Shown here piece by piece: positions 63,178 through 64,000 of a stretch of DNA of 64,000 nt; position 1 is the first letter of the stretch; each line of letters starts with the position of its first letter. A model generated the notes under the pieces. The model did no database searches. It was not told the DNA's origin and saw only the letters and a program-made list of their open reading frames with translations. Position numbers and translations under genes: made by a program. The stretch comes from Lysinibacillus agricola (GTDB lineage: Bacteria > Bacillota > Bacilli > Bacillales_A > Planococcaceae), in the NCBI RefSeq assembly GCF_016638705.1, contig NZ_CP067341.1, positions 4,157,501 through 4,221,500 of the forward strand, given 5' to 3'.

Positions 63178-64000
63178 GTAAAGTTCGCATTCAAAGCCTT
63201 TATTTCGCGATCCAAGAGCTAGCGAAGCATGAAAACTTATCGATTATTTTATTATGTAAAATCGCCAAGGTATCCCGTGCAGCTTATTACAAATGGCTCA
63301 ATCGTCAACCCTCAGCACGGGAATTGGAGAACCAACAGCTAATGGCGTCTATCCAACACTTATATACACAATTAGATGGCATTTATGGCTACCGCCGTAT
63401 CGCAATGACTATTAACCGCCAACGTGAAAAAGAAAACTTAGCGAAAGTGAATAAGAAGCGTATTTATCGTCTAATGCAAATTTGTGGTTTAGAGGCGGTG
63501 ATTCGCCGTCGTCCGAAAAAGTACCGAAAGGTGAAACCGGATTACGTAGCAGAAAACGTGTTAGCACGTATGTTTACAGCCGAAAAGCCGAATCAGAAAT
63601 GGTGTACAGATGTGACAGAGTTCAAGTATGGTAACGGTAAGAAGGCTTATTTAAGTGCGATTATCGATCTTTATGATAAGTCCATTGTGAGTTACGTATT
63701 AGGTCATTCAAACAATAATGACCTTGTTTTTGAGACGGTAAGACCAGCTATTCGTCAACTGTCAAAAGATGAGTTTCCGCTTTTACATAGTGATCGTGGG
63801 TATCAATATACATCTAAAGAATTTAAGCGAATTATGAAGAAGGCAAACCTAACACATAGTATGTCGAGAGTCGGCCGTTGCATCGATAATGGGCCAATTG
63901 AAGCGTTTTGGGGGACACTGAAAGTAGAAAAGTATTATTTACATAAGTTTGAGACGTTTGAGGCATTAAAACACGCCATTGATACGTACATCGAATTCTA
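63147..64000 (+). CDS. IS3-family transposase OrfB, partial
   Basis: Integrase-core subunit read in the -1 frame after the slip site (VRGNRKEVSLSKVRIQSLYF...). The rve domain shows DDE residues: WCTDVTEFKYGNGKK, LLHSDRGYQYTSKEF and NGPIEAFWGTLKVEKYYLHK. It has an HTH_21 helper (QLDGIYGYRRIAMTINRQRE). The frame is open to the window edge. No good start of its own is visible, so it is made as OrfAB. The start is given at the -1 frame entry. Confidence 0.88.

Larger units (their letters stand above)
62450..64000 (+). mobile_element. IS3-family element (IS150 type), right end outside the window
   Basis: The left end is probably TAGACAGATT at 62,450, next to a local palindrome (TCCCCATTAGG...TTAAATGGGGA) just before orfA. 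It carries orfA and an orfB in the -1 frame, with an A_AAA_AAG slip site. It interrupts a prophage gene. The right inverted repeat is beyond 64,000. Confidence 0.85.

Overview
The window looks like a chromosomal segment of a low-GC Bacillota of the Bacillaceae/Planococcaceae type, most likely Lysinibacillus or a close relative. This is inferred from AT-rich codon use, strong AGGAGG-type ribosome binding sites, frequent TTG/GTG starts, the ysoA-tig-clpX-lon order known from Bacillus, a YjcZ-type sporulation peptide and a quinol-oxidase (qox) operon. No 16S or other marker is present, so the genus is an inference.

Layout. 1-6.6 kb: protein quality control on the minus strand (TPR protein, trigger factor, ClpX, Lon cut by the window edge). 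6.9-8.5 kb: two plus-strand proteins of unknown role. 9.4-13.1 kb: the qoxABCD aa3-type quinol oxidase operon behind a long leader with a cre-like site. 14-26.3 kb: mixed housekeeping and accessory genes (lipoproteins, universal stress protein, PQQ-type sugar dehydrogenase, GNAT, NdpA-like nucleoid protein, phosphoesterase, ResA-like thioredoxin, MATE exporter, VOC protein) with several dispersed repeats and a broken trmO-like gene. 26.8 kb: a cold-shock gene with an 18-bp perfect hairpin in its leader.

27.5-42.8 kb is a molybdenum-cofactor/formate island. It holds a one-component HTH+PBP-like regulator facing modAB across paired palindromes (no modC here), the minus operon moeB-moeA-mobB-moaE-moaD, the plus operon moaB-mobA-moaC, the minus operon DUF2294-fdhD-moaA, and the plus operon formate dehydrogenase-DUF1641-Mrp. 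Together they import molybdate, build and mature Moco, and place it in a Cys-type formate dehydrogenase. A promoter-to-terminator unit without an ORF, next to a Fur-like box, lies just upstream of the formate dehydrogenase operon and is a candidate small RNA.

43-53 kb is an unstable zone: transposon ends, a LysR fragment, a yjcZ gene between direct repeats, a hydrolase whose best start is ATT, a decayed IS4-family element, a DUF1801/GyrI/WYL cluster, a truncated ISL3-family transposase and a broken DUF4879 gene. 53-62.4 kb is a decaying minus-strand prophage: a tRNA-Arg 3'-end att-like copy, a serine recombinase, a broken tape-measure gene, an HNH endonuclease and a gene with an amber stop. 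An IS3-family element (IS150 type) with an A_AAA_AAG frameshift site cuts it at about 62,450 and runs off the window.

The most unusual signals are: a family of short terminal-inverted-repeat elements whose ends match the ISL3-family transposase remnant and which carry 8-9 bp target duplications; the candidate iron-linked sRNA; paired operators in the mod intergenic region; the cold-shock leader hairpin; and two genes whose only plausible start codon is ATT. I did not find a clearly new multi-gene defence or metabolic system.
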